Shown in pieces: positions 32,601-45,190 of a stretch of DNA of 64,000 bases. Each line of letters begins with the position of its first letter. Position 1 is the first letter of the stretch. Location of the stretch: NCBI RefSeq assembly GCF_905220565.1, contig NC_059399.1, positions 6,727,501 through 6,791,500 of the forward strand, given 5' to 3'. The notes beneath the pieces were generated by a model. It saw only the letters and a program-made list of their open reading frames with translations, ran no database searches and was not told the DNA's origin. The position numbers and the translations under genes are program-made. The DNA is from Melitaea cinxia. Taxonomy: Eukaryota > Arthropoda > Insecta > Lepidoptera > Nymphalidae.

Positions 32601-34799
32601 TTTTTATGGATGGTCCCCAATAAACATAATTAAATATGTCTTCGATGTGGAAAGAGATAGGTAAAATAATAAAAATGTTATATATTAAATTTTGCATCAA
32701 ATCGTTTCAATAATCAAAATGTTTGATGTAGGTACTTAATAGTTTTTTCCACATAAGATAATTCCATTTAAGATAAAAAATATTTTAGTAAATTAAATAA
32801 GAAGCGTAATTAATATTTTTGTAGGCACCAATTTAAATACAAAAATTGCAAAATTACTCGAGTCGGCTAGATAGTATATACCTACACGTGACTATTTATA
32901 TGTTTTCGATTATTTTTAATAATCAGAATTGTGTTTTATGAAAAATTAAAAAGGTCGAAGTTGCTCTAAATATTATTTATGGTTACGGAAACTTTAGCCG
33001 AGAAGAATGTTAGATATAAAAAACTAATGCGTAATATAGTTATGACATAATGAAGCAGTTATTCTTCCATTGCATAAACAAAACAAGAATATTGCGGTAA
33101 ATTTTGATATTTAATTGACATTTGACATTTAAATTATGTAATATATGCATATATTATTGTTTATGATATACAAAATTACAGCCCAAGAGTCAGCGATGGG
33201 TATGTTTAATTTTTAGAGGAGGTCTATGTCGAAAACAAGCTGTTTCTGTAAACCGAACGCCCATAATGCATGTAATGCACAATTTTATCGGATACCTAGA
33301 TTTTGCGTTAGAATTTTGCAACGTTATATGTTGTATTTTAAATTTTATTAAACAATTTTTGTACCTAAACTCGTGATGCAAGATAAAGTTGATCAAATGA
33401 TTATTCATTGATCAGCTTCATGTTAGTGCTATTGCATGTTGTTGTTTAACGGCGGCACTTGTGCATTAGAGCAAATGAGTGTGACTAATGTTAGTGCGTC
33501 TATAAGGTTAGAATTATTAAAGAGTTATTGAGAAGCTCACATATCGTTTTTGCTACTTTACTATGGAGTGTTGAAGAACGAAGTACAATCTTATATACAA
33601 TTCAGCTGAAAAAGTAACAGATGTTAAATTAGGTATACTTCGTTCAAAATTAGACCGAAATGGGGCTAACATCACAAAAAGTATGACATTATTTCGAAAA
33701 AAAATCGAAAAACATTTGATATTATACTATATATCAAATTATATTATTAATGTGAGATAACTTTGAAAGTCAATTAATTATTATGAATATAAAGTGTCAA
33801 TTATGATAAAAATTGTAAAAGCGAAAGTATTTCTATCCGTATATATTTACCTCTCCTTATTATTTAATTTTTAGCACTTTAGTTGAAAATTAGCTTCGTG
33901 CTACAGTGGCGTCTCCTATTTAATTACTTTGAACGGACACTTTCTGATATTATAAAGATGATGCTCCTGTCTTCTACACTCCATAACTTTACTAAGTGGT
34001 TGCGCCTAAAAAGAGACTGTTCCAAATAAAGTCCATCTATTTAAACTTCCCACATTTAATACTTTAAAGTCTTAAACCAAAGAGATATCGTGTACTTTGT
34101 TACCAGTAACAAATTATAAAAGTGAACCACCATTCATTGCTTTCGCACTGGCCATTTTGCCAGGGGCTCTGTGCATAGCCTCAGGGGCGGTCAGCGTTAC
34201 TCAATTTATAAAACATGCCAATATAATATGACACTGTTTAGTAATAACATCCAATTGATATGTAACAATTTCGCAATAGTAATGATAAAATACTATCAGA
34301 ACCATGGATTAATAGGCTAAGTTACCAATATTATTGCATTCATCATCATTCTAGTCATACCAATGTAGTAATTATATCAGTAATATAAGATTATTATTTA
34401 ATTATAATAATCTTGGGTAAAGATAAGAATGAAAGCTTCACAATAATATCACAAAATATTTTACAATGTATGTAATATATTTTACAATGTATGCGCAAAA
34501 ATAAGAAAACACAATGAGCAATCGTATAAAAATGACAGATTCCAAATTAAAATGTAATATTTTGTTTATTTTTAATTGTAACAGTATTTATGTCTCGACT
34601 ATGTATATATATATAATATATTAGGTATACATAAAAATAACAGTCGAATTGAGAACCTCCTGCTTTTTTGTTGTTAACTATGTTGTTATTCTAACCTTTT
34701 ATTAAAGATATCAGTTACATTTCTTTTTAATTTTCAGTTTCAATTTATTAACATTCTCGAGCGTATCATCATTGGCCTTAGTTCGTCTATTGTAGACGA
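32601..34799. other. AT-rich DNA, no gene seen
   Basis: No supported feature; a GC-richer patch at 34150-34200 is unexplained. A fragment of the GAAGTCGG repeat end lies at 34640-34670. Confidence 0.45.
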
Positions 34800-35130
34800 T
34801 TTAGACAGTGTCAGACAGACACTGTGTCGGCTAGGACACTTTTCAGGAAAACGCAGAGTTGCCTAAGCTCTGCGCCACCCTCTCGACCTCTCGACCTCAC
34901 AGGAACGACGAGTCGATACGTGTGGAGCCAGTTCGGCTGCCGGAGTCTTTCGCATTTTAGAGCTATGCCACGAATGCTTGACGGATACCCCATTCCGGGT
35001 TTCAAATGATGTTTTCCTTCTCCAGGGCCCTAATGATTTTGAGCCAGGTTTATCCCTCGGTCGCCTTTTACGACTCCCACGGGAAGAAAGAGGGGGTGGT
35101 GCTATTCTACTCGGCCGACACCACACGGCA
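34800..35130 (-). repeat. LINE 3'-end-like repeat
   Basis: On the minus strand it holds CTTCCCGTGGGAGTCGTAAAAG and GCGACCGAGGGATAA, the block shared with 32450-32510 and 44830-44880. GC-rich; the several overlapping ORFs are by-products. Confidence 0.55.
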
Positions 35131-35393
35131 AGCGTTTATCATCTATATATTAAATACGTGAAGCAAAAACTTTATACCCTTTTTTACGAAAATTGCGTGG
35201 ACGGAGGAGTATGAAATTTCACATACGTATGATTTATATGTATAGAGAAGAAGTGTAGAATGCTAATATTTTTTAAAAATTATGCATAAAAATAGTTTTT
35301 TTCAATAAAAAAAATATTACACACACTACCATGTTTTTGATACACACGCGTCAATCGAATCGAGAGTAGATTATATTAATATATGTATACAAA

Positions 35394-35529
35394 CTAGCTG
35401 ACCCCGCAAACGCTATTTTGCCGTATATGTTATTAACCCCCTTAACCCCCAGCCCCTGATAATTTAGGGGTATAAAAATAGATAGTGGTACCTAACTAAC
35501 ATCGTGACACAAGAATTTTATATATAAGA
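35394..35529 (-). mobile_element. Short Helitron, internally deleted
   Basis: Minus strand: starts A|TCTTATATATAAAATTCTTG, ends GGGTCAGCTAG|T. 136 bp against 303 bp for the related copy at 19731. Confidence 0.6.
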
Positions 35530-35531
35530 TT

Positions 35532-35890
35532 ATCTGGCCCGGCAAAAATTCTCTTGCCGCTAAACGCTATTAAAAAATAGTGATTGGTAGAAGGGTGAAC
35601 ATTTAGGGTTGTATTTCAATTATTACTGGGACTCCTTTTTAAGTTTTATCGGCACGCACATTTTATCAACTTAGTTTTATTATATAAATATGATATATGA
35701 TTACACGTCACGTTGTTTGTTCGCGATGGACTCCTAAACTACTAAACTGAATTTAATCAAATATGCACACCGTGCGCAGTTTGTTACAACTTGAAAGATA
35801 GGCTATGTTTTATTTTGATATATGTAATTATTATATTTAAGAAAAAAAAAAATAACGCAGTACGAAGCTCGCCAGATCAGCTCGTAGACT
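35532..35890. repeat. Two degraded Helitron fragments
   Basis: A CTGGCCCGGCAAAAATTC..TTGCCGC end abuts the previous Helitron. Further on, ATTACACGTCACGTTGTTTG..GAAGCTCGCCAGATCAGCT is a second one whose CTAG end is mutated. Confidence 0.45.
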
Positions 35891-35899
35891 ATAGATTAA

Positions 35900-36929
35900 T
35901 ATTGTCTTTAATCAATGTCAAACATAATAGCTAATAACTAATATATATATATACACATATATATTGGGCGACCTCTAGTATTTATAATTTAGAGACGTTT
36001 ATCATTAAGTTCCACAACAATAAGTCTTTCATTCATGTTAAATTTAAGTAGCAAAATTAAAACTTAAATTATAATAAATATTTATAAGATAAACTATTAA
36101 ATATTTTTTATTTTTTTGCTTCATTTTAAAATATATTTCTGTTATACCTTTATTAAAATTTAATTATTTTATTAACCTTTTTTTATTATGGTTTTGCACA
36201 CAATAGACTTAGGTACTTATTTCTAATTTACCTAATAAGTGCGTTTACTTTACTTAAAATTCAAGTAATAACTACCTATATTTATTAGAAGTATCCGCTC
36301 AAAGACAGAATATAAATTAAGAAAATTAAATACTTCCATATTATGGTAATAATAATACTACACGATTGCGTGAGTCACAAACTTTATAATTCAAAATGGA
36401 GTGGGGAAGCCCGAATGATATTGACATTCCATTGTTGTCCAGTTGGTGCGTATCTCAGGGTATGGAGCATATATTAAAGGTAAACGCAGTGTTTACAACC
36501 TGAACCGAGGCCGTAGAATTGTCGTATGTGGATCAAAATTAAAGTATTCGCCAAGTTTTTATAGACCGCCTCTACTACATTAAGGGTATTGTTTCACCAG
36601 TTGTAGATAACGCTATTTGACCGTATCCGACAGATAAAAGTTTTTGATTCATAATTCTTTGTTACCATTTATTTATATATTCGTAATTCACATCGAAATA
36701 TAGACCAAAAAAGATACAATATAAGATGTAAAAAGGCGATCTTATCGCTAAAAAGCGATTTCTTCCAGATAACCTTTGGATGCAGGACACGAACTAGTAG
36801 GAGCGGTTAGAAGTGTGCACATATTAAGGAGGCATTATCAGACGTTTATCATTTATATACCTACATAGATATAAACTTCGAGGTAATGGACATACTTATG
36901 GATGTAAATAACATACCTACATAAGTAAA
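35900..36929. other. AT-rich DNA, no gene seen
   Basis: Only a MITE-like snippet near 36545-36610 (text similar to 38740-38790 and 29490-29520). Confidence 0.4.
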
Positions 36930-38451
36930 CCGACGGCTGAAAACGATTTTCGACTAAGCTCAGTTAATTGAAGTGACCAAGAGTAATGCCGATCAGATGT
37001 TATTCTCAGATTTTTCACTTTATAACAAAAATTCAAAACAAAATTGTTGAAAAGTACAGGAGTACAAGCTACTGACTAGTTTTGGACTACTCACGACATA
37101 ATCACTTGGGACTTAGAAGGATTAACTTTTAACCCGTACAGCTCCATTTAAAAATAAGGTCCAAGTCATTGTTCAGTTGGTAAATACTTGTGGGTTGATC
37201 AGCCAGCTTAGACTAAGTGTATTTTTGAAGATCGTTTGCATTCAAGTGATCGAGAGAAGATAAGTTTGTAGTTAATTAATTTATATATAAAGAAAAAAGA
37301 GCAAATACATTAGCCCAGTCAGAGAAAGACTCTTGAACTTGCAAACGCTGCTGACGCCTATACAAGTAACTTTGAAACCAGTTAATTACCGGTGGAGATA
37401 TGTTAAACAACAGTATGTCGAAGTCCCCAGTATAAAGGCATTATAAAAAAAAACAAGTAAAGCCAGAACCGTAAGTTTTCAATTGTCCATTGAGTGTCTG
37501 ATGTCACCAGAGATTTTGACAAGTGCTGTTACCGTGCTATGACCCCCCGGAAACTGGATTTAAATGGATTTAGAAGATGTTAAAGGAATGGAATGATACT
37601 GTTGGTGAACCAGACTCTCTAAAACCTTGGACAAGAAAAATAGTATAGATATTAGGCGAAAGTCGGAAAAGTCAGACGGATTGGATTTCTATTCAGAGTC
37701 AGAGGGATTGGTTAAGGTTATATGAGCATCTTTCCAACAGGAGGGAAAAGTACTAGATGCGAAGGAATGATTGATGGCAGGAATGATGTAGTCAATGATA
37801 GACACGATCATTTTTCGGCTAATTAAGTCACAGCCTACTGCAATGGAGCTAACAGCAAGTACATTCTCTTTAACACCACACTCAGATCATCATCATCATT
37901 TCAGCCTATTGCAGTCCACTGCACACACTCAGATAATTGACTAAAATTAAAAGACGAAGACTCAAAAGGAGTACGTAAGGCTGAAAGATTGTTAATAGTA
38001 TTCGATTTAGTGGAGTACTATTGATACTACGAGAGTTAATGAAGTCATTGTTAATGTCGACAGAATTTGTAGGAATGCATTGCTTAAATTTGCCAAATTC
38101 GAGTGACTTGAGGAATTTCCCTACCTTGGCAGAGTCTGCTTTCTCGAGGACAGATTAATGGATATGGTATCGTTGTGCGTCTCTACAATTAATGTTGCAG
38201 CGATTTTGAATCTTTCTTTACCTTTCTAAATTATGTAAACTCGAATCGGACTTGTACCTCGCTTTAGCCTTGTTTCTCTGGTCCTGCAGCTTTGATTTCG
38301 TCGGCCTGCCGTGGAGCAGGAAGATGCTTAATACGAGCAGGACGTATAGGGGCGTGAATATCAAATAATGACATTTTTTCATCAACTCCAGACGCGTTAA
38401 ATACCATCGACCAATCACTCCCGGCAGCATCCTCACGAAGTCCAAATCCAT
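36930..38451 (-). pseudogene. Jockey/CR1-type non-LTR retrotransposon remnant
   Basis: Read on the minus strand, scattered frames give LINE protein text in the correct order. First comes the endonuclease-RT linker (GSDWSMVFNASGVDEKMSLFD, HAPIRPARIKHLPAP, then NKAKARYKSD after a frame change). Next come RT motifs: FRLISILFFLSKVLE, GHSTVTALVKISGDI and LNNDLDLIFKWS. The catalytic FADD position reads AND, and stops and frameshifts are frequent, so it is dead. The 77-aa ORF at 38218-38451 is one frame of this remnant and not a host gene. A tiny later LINE insertion interrupts it at 37888-37923. Confidence 0.7.
37877..37934 (-). mobile_element. 36-bp LINE 3'-end insertion with 11-bp target duplication
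   Basis: 37888-37923 is the typical LINE tail (minus strand GTGGACTGCAATAGGCTGA plus (ATG)n), flanked by CACACTCAGAT at 37877-37887 and 37924-37934. Confidence 0.8.
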
Positions 38452-38842
38452 GTCACTAAAATTACGCTGCAGAATAATGCGTGACTTTGCTCTAGGGGGT
38501 CTTATTTTGTATGAAAGAAATATGTGATCATGGTAGGAGAATGCGTTGGCCGAGCATTGACCATGATTTTCAACGTGGTCATGTGAAGAAACAAGAATAA
38601 GGTCTAGGAGAGATGGAGCACATTAGAAAAGTATTAACATCATACGCATATACTAATCTTAAAGTTATAGTTTATTAACTTAGGAGAAGCAGGTCCTAAT
38701 ATTATATTCTACCTCCCACTGTCAAAGTCTATTTGTATCGTAACCCATCCAATAGCATTATCCACATCTGGTGAAACAGGCTCTAAATATCAAATTAAAG
38801 TTAAAATATCCGTAATATATTTCAACTGTACTTTTTTTTAAG

Positions 38843-39252
38843 TGCGAGTCGGACTCGCACACCGAAGGCTCCGAACAAACAAAATTATTAAAAATATTTT
38901 TATTATATGATGTAACAAAAAGTTTATGCTTTTGGTAATTTTTCTTCTCTATGCTATAAGAGGTTGTTTCGTATCAAATTTCAAGATTCTGAGTTCACGG
39001 GAATTACCCTGTAGGTTTTGATTCCCTAGCGAGTGTCGAAAATTTGCAGCATAATCGGCTGTATCTTTAGATTGCGTTAACTTAGTAGTTTAATTTTTTC
39101 ACAACTGCAAGGTCCAGTAGACCTAAAATTTTAATATAAGTAACAGCTTGATATCTCCACGCGTTCCTCAGAAAAACGATCTTGACAGACAGACGGACAA
39201 CAAAGGGATCCTATTAGGGTTCCGTTTTTTTCTTTTGAGGTACGGAACCCTA
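38843..39252. repeat. Hairpin-ended interspersed repeat
   Basis: Starts with GCGAGTCGGACTCGC (a hairpin) and ends with AGGGTTCCG..CGGAACCCT around a short loop. About 410 bp, no ORF of note. I recognise it as a widespread insect repeat but cannot name its class. Confidence 0.55.
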
Positions 39253-40202
39253 AAAAAAATGAACAATCATATAAAAATGTCAGATTCCAATTTCAAATGT
39301 TATATTTTATTTACTTTTAATCGTAACAGTATTTATTTATGGCCAGATTATGTATATTTTGTACGAGAATGTTAAATTAAACGCAGATTAACAGCAGAAA
39401 GTAATATTTTATTTCAAATATTGTTTTTGTTTATAATGTTGTTAATTAAACAAATTAAAATAGTTGTGATGTTTCTATGAGACCTCACCGTGTTAATGAT
39501 TTGACAGTCAACATTTGTATCAAATTGTTCATTTTCCTCTTGTAAATAAAACTAGTTGTAAATACACTAGTTGTATAAAAAAGTTTCTAAATATTTCTCT
39601 GATTTCTAGTTTAGTTATACATTTAAAATTGTCTGATTTTTTTGGAGCACAAAAAATAATTAAATATATAATTTACTTATTACATGTTACAACACATCTA
39701 CGTATTATTAGTAATAGTAAAACAACGCCATCGACATTGACAGTGGAATAGCGCATGCCTGCACGCTATTTGTCAACGAAAATGCCGCTTTGTAATTGAA
39801 ATAACTTTCAATGTATTACAGCGACGTGTGCACACGACGAGCGGCACGACACTGTGAAAGTATAGAACTAGAGATACATATATCTCATTAATAAACTTAT
39901 TATTTCGTATGTTAACACTGTTTTGTATATTTTATTGTAATTATATCAATAGGATTTTATTTCAAAATTATGATAAACAAATAATATTTATACAAAATAC
40001 CTATAACAGGCGACTGTTACTTATAACACAAGCATTAAGTTGCTTACCATAGGAACAGACGACCGTATTCGAATTATTTATATATTTATTTAATGATATC
40101 ATTACTGTATATTTATTTATACTACATATTTAAAAATTGTTGTAATAATCAACGTATTATAGTATTCTAAGCAAATTTACAATAAAAAATTGACACTTAA
40201 AT
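39253..40202. other. AT-rich DNA, no gene seen
   Basis: No supported feature; the 78-aa ORF at 39515 shows no domain. Confidence 0.4.
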
Positions 40203-40932
40203 AATTGTGTTTGCTCGCAAACGAAAAAAAAACCGACTTCAATTACACCGACGAGAAATACAACGTAGATCGACGAAAACATAGTCAAGTAACTACGCGT
40301 TATCAAAGATTACTCAAAAAGTAGTTATCAGATCTCAATAAAATTTATATGTGACCACATGACAAACATCAGCTTTCGATTAAATTAAAAATTATTAAAA
40401 TCGGTACACCCAGTAAAAAGTTATTACGGATTTTTAAGAGTTTCCTGGATCCTGGTTTCTTTATCATGGTACTAAACTAGGGATATCTTCTTTCCAACAA
40501 AAAAAGAATTATCAAAATCGGTATACTCAGTAAAAAGTTATTGCGGATTTTCAAGAGTTTCCCTCGATTTCTCTGGGATTCCATCATCAGATCCTGGTTT
40601 CCTTATCATGGTACTAAACTTGGGATATCTCCTTTCCAACAAAAAAAGAATTATCAACATCGGTACATCCAGTAGAAAGTTATGCGGTATAATACAACGT
40701 AGGTCGACGAAAAAAGCGTCAAGTAAAAACGCATTATTAGATATAGCTCGAAAAGTAGTTGTTAGATCTCAAATAAATTTAAATGGGACCAATCGGCACA
40801 CACCACCTTTCGATTAAAAGAAAATTTGTCGAAATCGCTCCACCCAGTCAAAAGTTCTGATGTAACATACATAAAAAAAAAAAAAAAATACAGTCGAATT
40901 GAGAACCTTCTCCTTTTTTGGAAGTCGGTTAA
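40203..40932 (+). repeat. GAAGTCGG-ended repeat, expanded copy
   Basis: Complete ends (AATTGTGTTTGCTCGC..ACCGACTTC and GGAAGTCGGTTA). About 110 bp longer than the 55548 copy because one internal module (ATCGGTA..CAGTAAAAAGTTAT) occurs three times, near 40397, 40515 and 40654. The 69-aa ORF is part of it. Confidence 0.75.
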
Positions 40933-41138
40933 TTGTTTGTCTACTGGAGGCAGAGTCCGTTTCAGACACTAAGAAATCTCACGAATACTTTTAGCAACAT
41001 CTATATTCTTTGTTTCTAAAGTTTGATATGAGTTTCTTGGAAGTGTTTAAAAGGCCTTTTCGGCCTTAGTTGTGTTAAGTTTTTGAATACCTACTTTTTA
41101 TGGAAAAAATTTAAATGGCGAAGTTGTAGGTAATAAAA

Positions 41139-41640
41139 TTATGTGGTGTCATGGGACAACCAGGTAGGAACGAAGTTCCTTCGGATAAGTTACTACTTGG
41201 AAGCAACACAAATTGAAAACAAAAATGTTGAATTTTATAGATATTTTCTAGTTCTTGATTTTTCTTTAAATTTTGTTGATTGGTTTTTAATTAAGTACAT
41301 AAAAGTATTTAGGAAATTTAGTATTTTAGAAAATAAGAAATACTGTAAAATAAAATAAATCAAACCAAATAATAATAATAATAATTCAAACTATTAAGTG
41401 AAATAAAAAAACATATGGCTTTATTTATTTTTATCGACAGAATAAAATTACATAAATAATTTAAAAAAAGTTTAATAGTAATATTTTAGTTATACAAACG
41501 TCATATTATACAGTCGTGTGACTAATATTACGTCACTTCCGTTATATATTTTTCTTACGGTTTTAGTATCACATTTTTTTCAGTTCGCTCGCCCAGCGAA
41601 ATGTCAAGCCTGCCATAAGGAACTTCGTTCCAAAAAGATA
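41139..41640. repeat. Inverted-repeat-flanked element, unclassified
   Basis: GGAACGAAGTTCCTT near 41166 is mirrored by AAGGAACTTCGTTCC near 41619. AT-rich centre with no transposase. MITE-like; exact ends unclear. Confidence 0.4.
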
Positions 41641-43794
41641 TACAACTTTTGTATTTACATTTTTTCACATAACCTCAAAGTTCATGTGAAAAATTTTAAA
41701 AACCAAGATCTTGGTTTTTTATTTTTCTTTTACAAGAACAAATTTTTTTTACGAAATTTGTAGAAAACTTATATTTTTATTTCCCAAACACACTGTAATT
41801 TTTTTGATTTAAAATATTTATTTTTTCACCTTATTTTCAAGTCAATGTCGATATAGCACGCTCCTTTTTAATCGAAAATTCTCACTAATATCAACTTTAA
41901 AAAAAAAAAAAAAATCGGTGGGCTTTTTGCTTGTTGAAATCTCTATTTTCTGATGGTGTAAAAAATAAACATTTCTATTGTAAATGTTCTCAGAAAATGC
42001 AAAGTAACAAAACATTTGTATAGTAAGTAGCTCGTGCTTGAACAAATTGCCGATAATTAAGGGAGGTGTCAATTAAACTTGGCCAGCCATTCTATGACCA
42101 GCCTAGTGTTTCAACGCAGTTGCATATTTAAATATTTATTTAATACGCAAAAAATGTCAAACAATAATGTAGAATAAGCATATTTTATTCGAAGATATTT
42201 CTTACTTTTATTTAAGACAGTCAATCATCTTTATATTGCGATGGTATAATATTAAGTAAACAATTAAATTGTGTAGAAAATTTTCATAGATAAGGTTTTG
42301 AGCAAAATTCAAAATTTATTCAACATTAACGAAGGCCAACCCGAATTAAGTCACGGGCATAATTGTTATCGAAATATATATAATAACAGTTTGTTTTTTG
42401 TTTTAGCCTTGTTTTACGCTGCCTAAGCATAATATTTAAAAATTCACGAAATTAAACTAGAATAGTATAATTTTTAAAACAGGTGTAGGGTCAACTAATG
42501 ATTTTACTATTTTTTAATTCAAAACAGTGAGAGGCATTGAAAGCTTTAAGGCCAACGTTTTGTAACAGTACAATCATGTTAATAATGGTAATGAAGACGA
42601 TGTTCAAAACATCATTGTTAGAACTGCCTATAAATCTTAAATAGGATCGAATTTCGAAATTGTATTTTTCAAGTTTATGAGTATATGGCCGTCCTTTTTT
42701 TGCCAGGTCAAAATTGCTCTGTAAATGTTTTCAGTTTTATCTAGATATTTGATTTTTGCGCCCTAGAACATGAAAACGTCACATAAGGTGATACTTTGGA
42801 ACCAGCCGTTCTATTTTTAGTAGTAACAAAAAGTGTGTATCGTAATGTTTTAAGAAATATTTTAATATTTAAATGAAAATTCATACAATAAATATTTTCA
42901 TACCACCGCCATTACAAAAACAGTTTTCAGACAGATTAGCTAATTTAATGTTGCTAACAATATAAATTAAAATAATACAGTTCTAAATAAACTACGTAAC
43001 CTTCACTATTTCTAAGAATTGCAATTAATTGGGTAAACGATGAGAAATAAAGTATATTCATGCGAATGATATGTGTGTGCATATGAAAGCTTGTAGTGGG
43101 GTATATACAATCTCTTACATAACGTTTACTTAGAAGTAGAGCATGACCAAATTGTTCACAGGGAATTGCTGCTGGATAGTAAGTGCCTTTATTAATTTAA
43201 TAACTTAAAAACATACAAAAAAGCAGAAAATGTTCATGAGAGATATTTTCATGTATTTTTTATAAATTATAACAAAATTATATATATATAGTTGTACAAT
43301 AATCCGCCACTAAGATGTTCTAATGGCGTCAGAACTATTTGTAATCAGGATAATGCGAGTGTTTTGTACTTAATCGTCTTTTAAAATGTATGTTGACAAA
43401 ACTTTGATTAAAAATTGATATATTTAACACATATTTAACAACATAATTCGACATTTTATTGTATTAATAAAAACTTTATTGAAACAAATTCTCACTGCTG
43501 TAGTCTATATTATAACCTTTTTCATATGATTTAGTACTGACTGATTGACCTGTGTTTATAATTACACACTATTATTAATTATAGCCCCTTAAAACACACT
43601 ATTATTGATTTTCAAGACTGGTAATTTTATGAGCAACTTTACGTTTGCATAAAAATGTTTGAAAATAATATGTATATGTGTATATGAGCTGTGTTGTCAC
43701 TTTTATGTATAAAAGCATACAATAACATTTTACTCGCACTGTGCTATTTCTGTAAATATGTAGATACATAACGATCAACGGTTTGTTTACTCTG
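41641..43794. other. AT-rich DNA, no gene seen
   Basis: No supported feature; ORFs are short and low-complexity. Confidence 0.4.
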
Positions 43795-44105
43795 TTTGAT
43801 CTTTGATCATATAAGGCAGCGAGCATACGAGAGTCCGGGAAACGCGACGAGTCCATTGTATTTATTGTCGAGTGAGTTGCACGCCGCTTGCGCAACACCC
43901 GTAGGCAACACGCTCGACCTTGAACTGAATTCGGCTGCGATCATTTTGCAACTAATCACTGGTCGTTGCGTCTTAGGTAGACAACTCTGGCCGTCGTCGG
44001 CACAAATGTAAACATTTACAGGCGTCGTCGATCTAATGTACGAGGCCGAAACGGACGTGCTCTCTGACACCGAACACCATCGAATAGCAATCCTCCTTTA
44101 ATGTC
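43795..44105. promoter_or_regulatory. GC-rich promoter-like island
   Basis: A 300-bp GC-enriched block in AT-rich DNA. On the + strand a TATAAGG element near 43811 is followed at the usual distance by GC-rich sequence. Short ORFs occur on both strands, but none shows a recognisable domain. Orientation is undecided. Confidence 0.3.
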
Positions 44106-44387
44106 CTCTACTCTGTCTTATATTATTATGATATTTATCATATTTCGAGGGAAAAATTTTCATATCAGGTGAAAACAGAAAATAGTAGGTCAAAGAACCA
44201 ATATTGTACAAATGCTTATAATAAGTAGTAGCAAACAGCAGCAATTCTTATTATTGAATAATGGACATTCAAGGATTAACAACTTCAAGGTAAAAAAATA
44301 TATATTTTTTTTATAATTTTTATGTAAGAATTGTGTATTTATTACATTAATATATCAAGCATCAGCTAATGTATAAGGCTCTTATAA

Positions 44388-44583
44388 CACACTAGCTGTG
44401 ACCCGTATTTTCACCCGCGCTAGTTTGAATAAAAAAAGGATTAAAATATTACGAGTAGCCTTCAGCTTTCCTCAGTAAGTAGTCTATCCACCACATAAAT
44501 AACTTTTAAATTCGATCCGGTAGTGCCTAGATTAGCTATTTAAACAAACATAACAAACTCTTCAGCTTTATAATGTTAGTATA
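44388..44583 (-). mobile_element. Helitron-like fragment
   Basis: Minus strand: ends GGGTCACAGCTAG|T, and contains CTTCAGCTTTATAATGTTAG-type 5' text on the plus strand. Ends fit, but the interior is eroded. Confidence 0.4.
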
Positions 44584-44789
44584 GCACAGATATGGTACTT
44601 TTTCTAAGAAACTGACAAGGCGTACCTGAAATGTGAAAAAATCTTGAATTTTTCTGTAATTGTAATATACCTAATTACTATAAAAATTATATTTGGTCGC
44701 TGGACGTGAATTTATTTGGTAAGTTAATTATAAGATGTAATTACTTAATTAATTAATTTACTCTTTATTATGTACTCGTATTATTATGT

Positions 44790-45141
44790 ATGTCGTATGT
44801 GCTGTGTGGCTACGGCACTAAAGAATTTAGCCACCCCCTCTCTTCCCGTGGGTGTCGTAAGAGGCGACAAAGGGATAACAAGGTTCCACAACCACCTTGG
44901 AACTTAAGAAGCCGATCGATGGCGGGATAACCATCGAACTGCTGGCTTTGAAATACACAGGCCGAAGACGGGCAGCAGCGTCTTCGGTGCGACAAAGCCA
45001 GTACTGCGGTCACCAACCCGCCTGCCCAGCGTGGTGACTATGGGCAAAACACATAAGTTCACGTTATTTTTGGCGTGCACTTGTGGAGGCCTATGTCCAG
45101 CAGTGGACTGTATAGGCTGTAATGATATTATGTACTCATAA

Positions 45142-45190
<49 letters not shown>
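44790..45190 (+). repeat. LINE 3' end with (AAT)n tail
   Basis: Contains GGTGTCGTAAGAGGCGACAA, a GC-rich middle, and GAGGCCTATGTCCAGCAGTG followed by GACTGTATAGGCTG, then an (AAT)n microsatellite at 45145-45190. The leucine-run ORF on the minus strand is a product of this tail. Confidence 0.65.

Noticed and set aside
38218..38451. 77-aa minus-strand ORF that looks like a small membrane protein
   Set aside because: The adjacent frame over the same bases reads as LINE linker sequence (DEKMSLFD, HAPIRPARIKHLPAP) and this frame continues it (NKAKARYK). It is a frameshifted LINE remnant.
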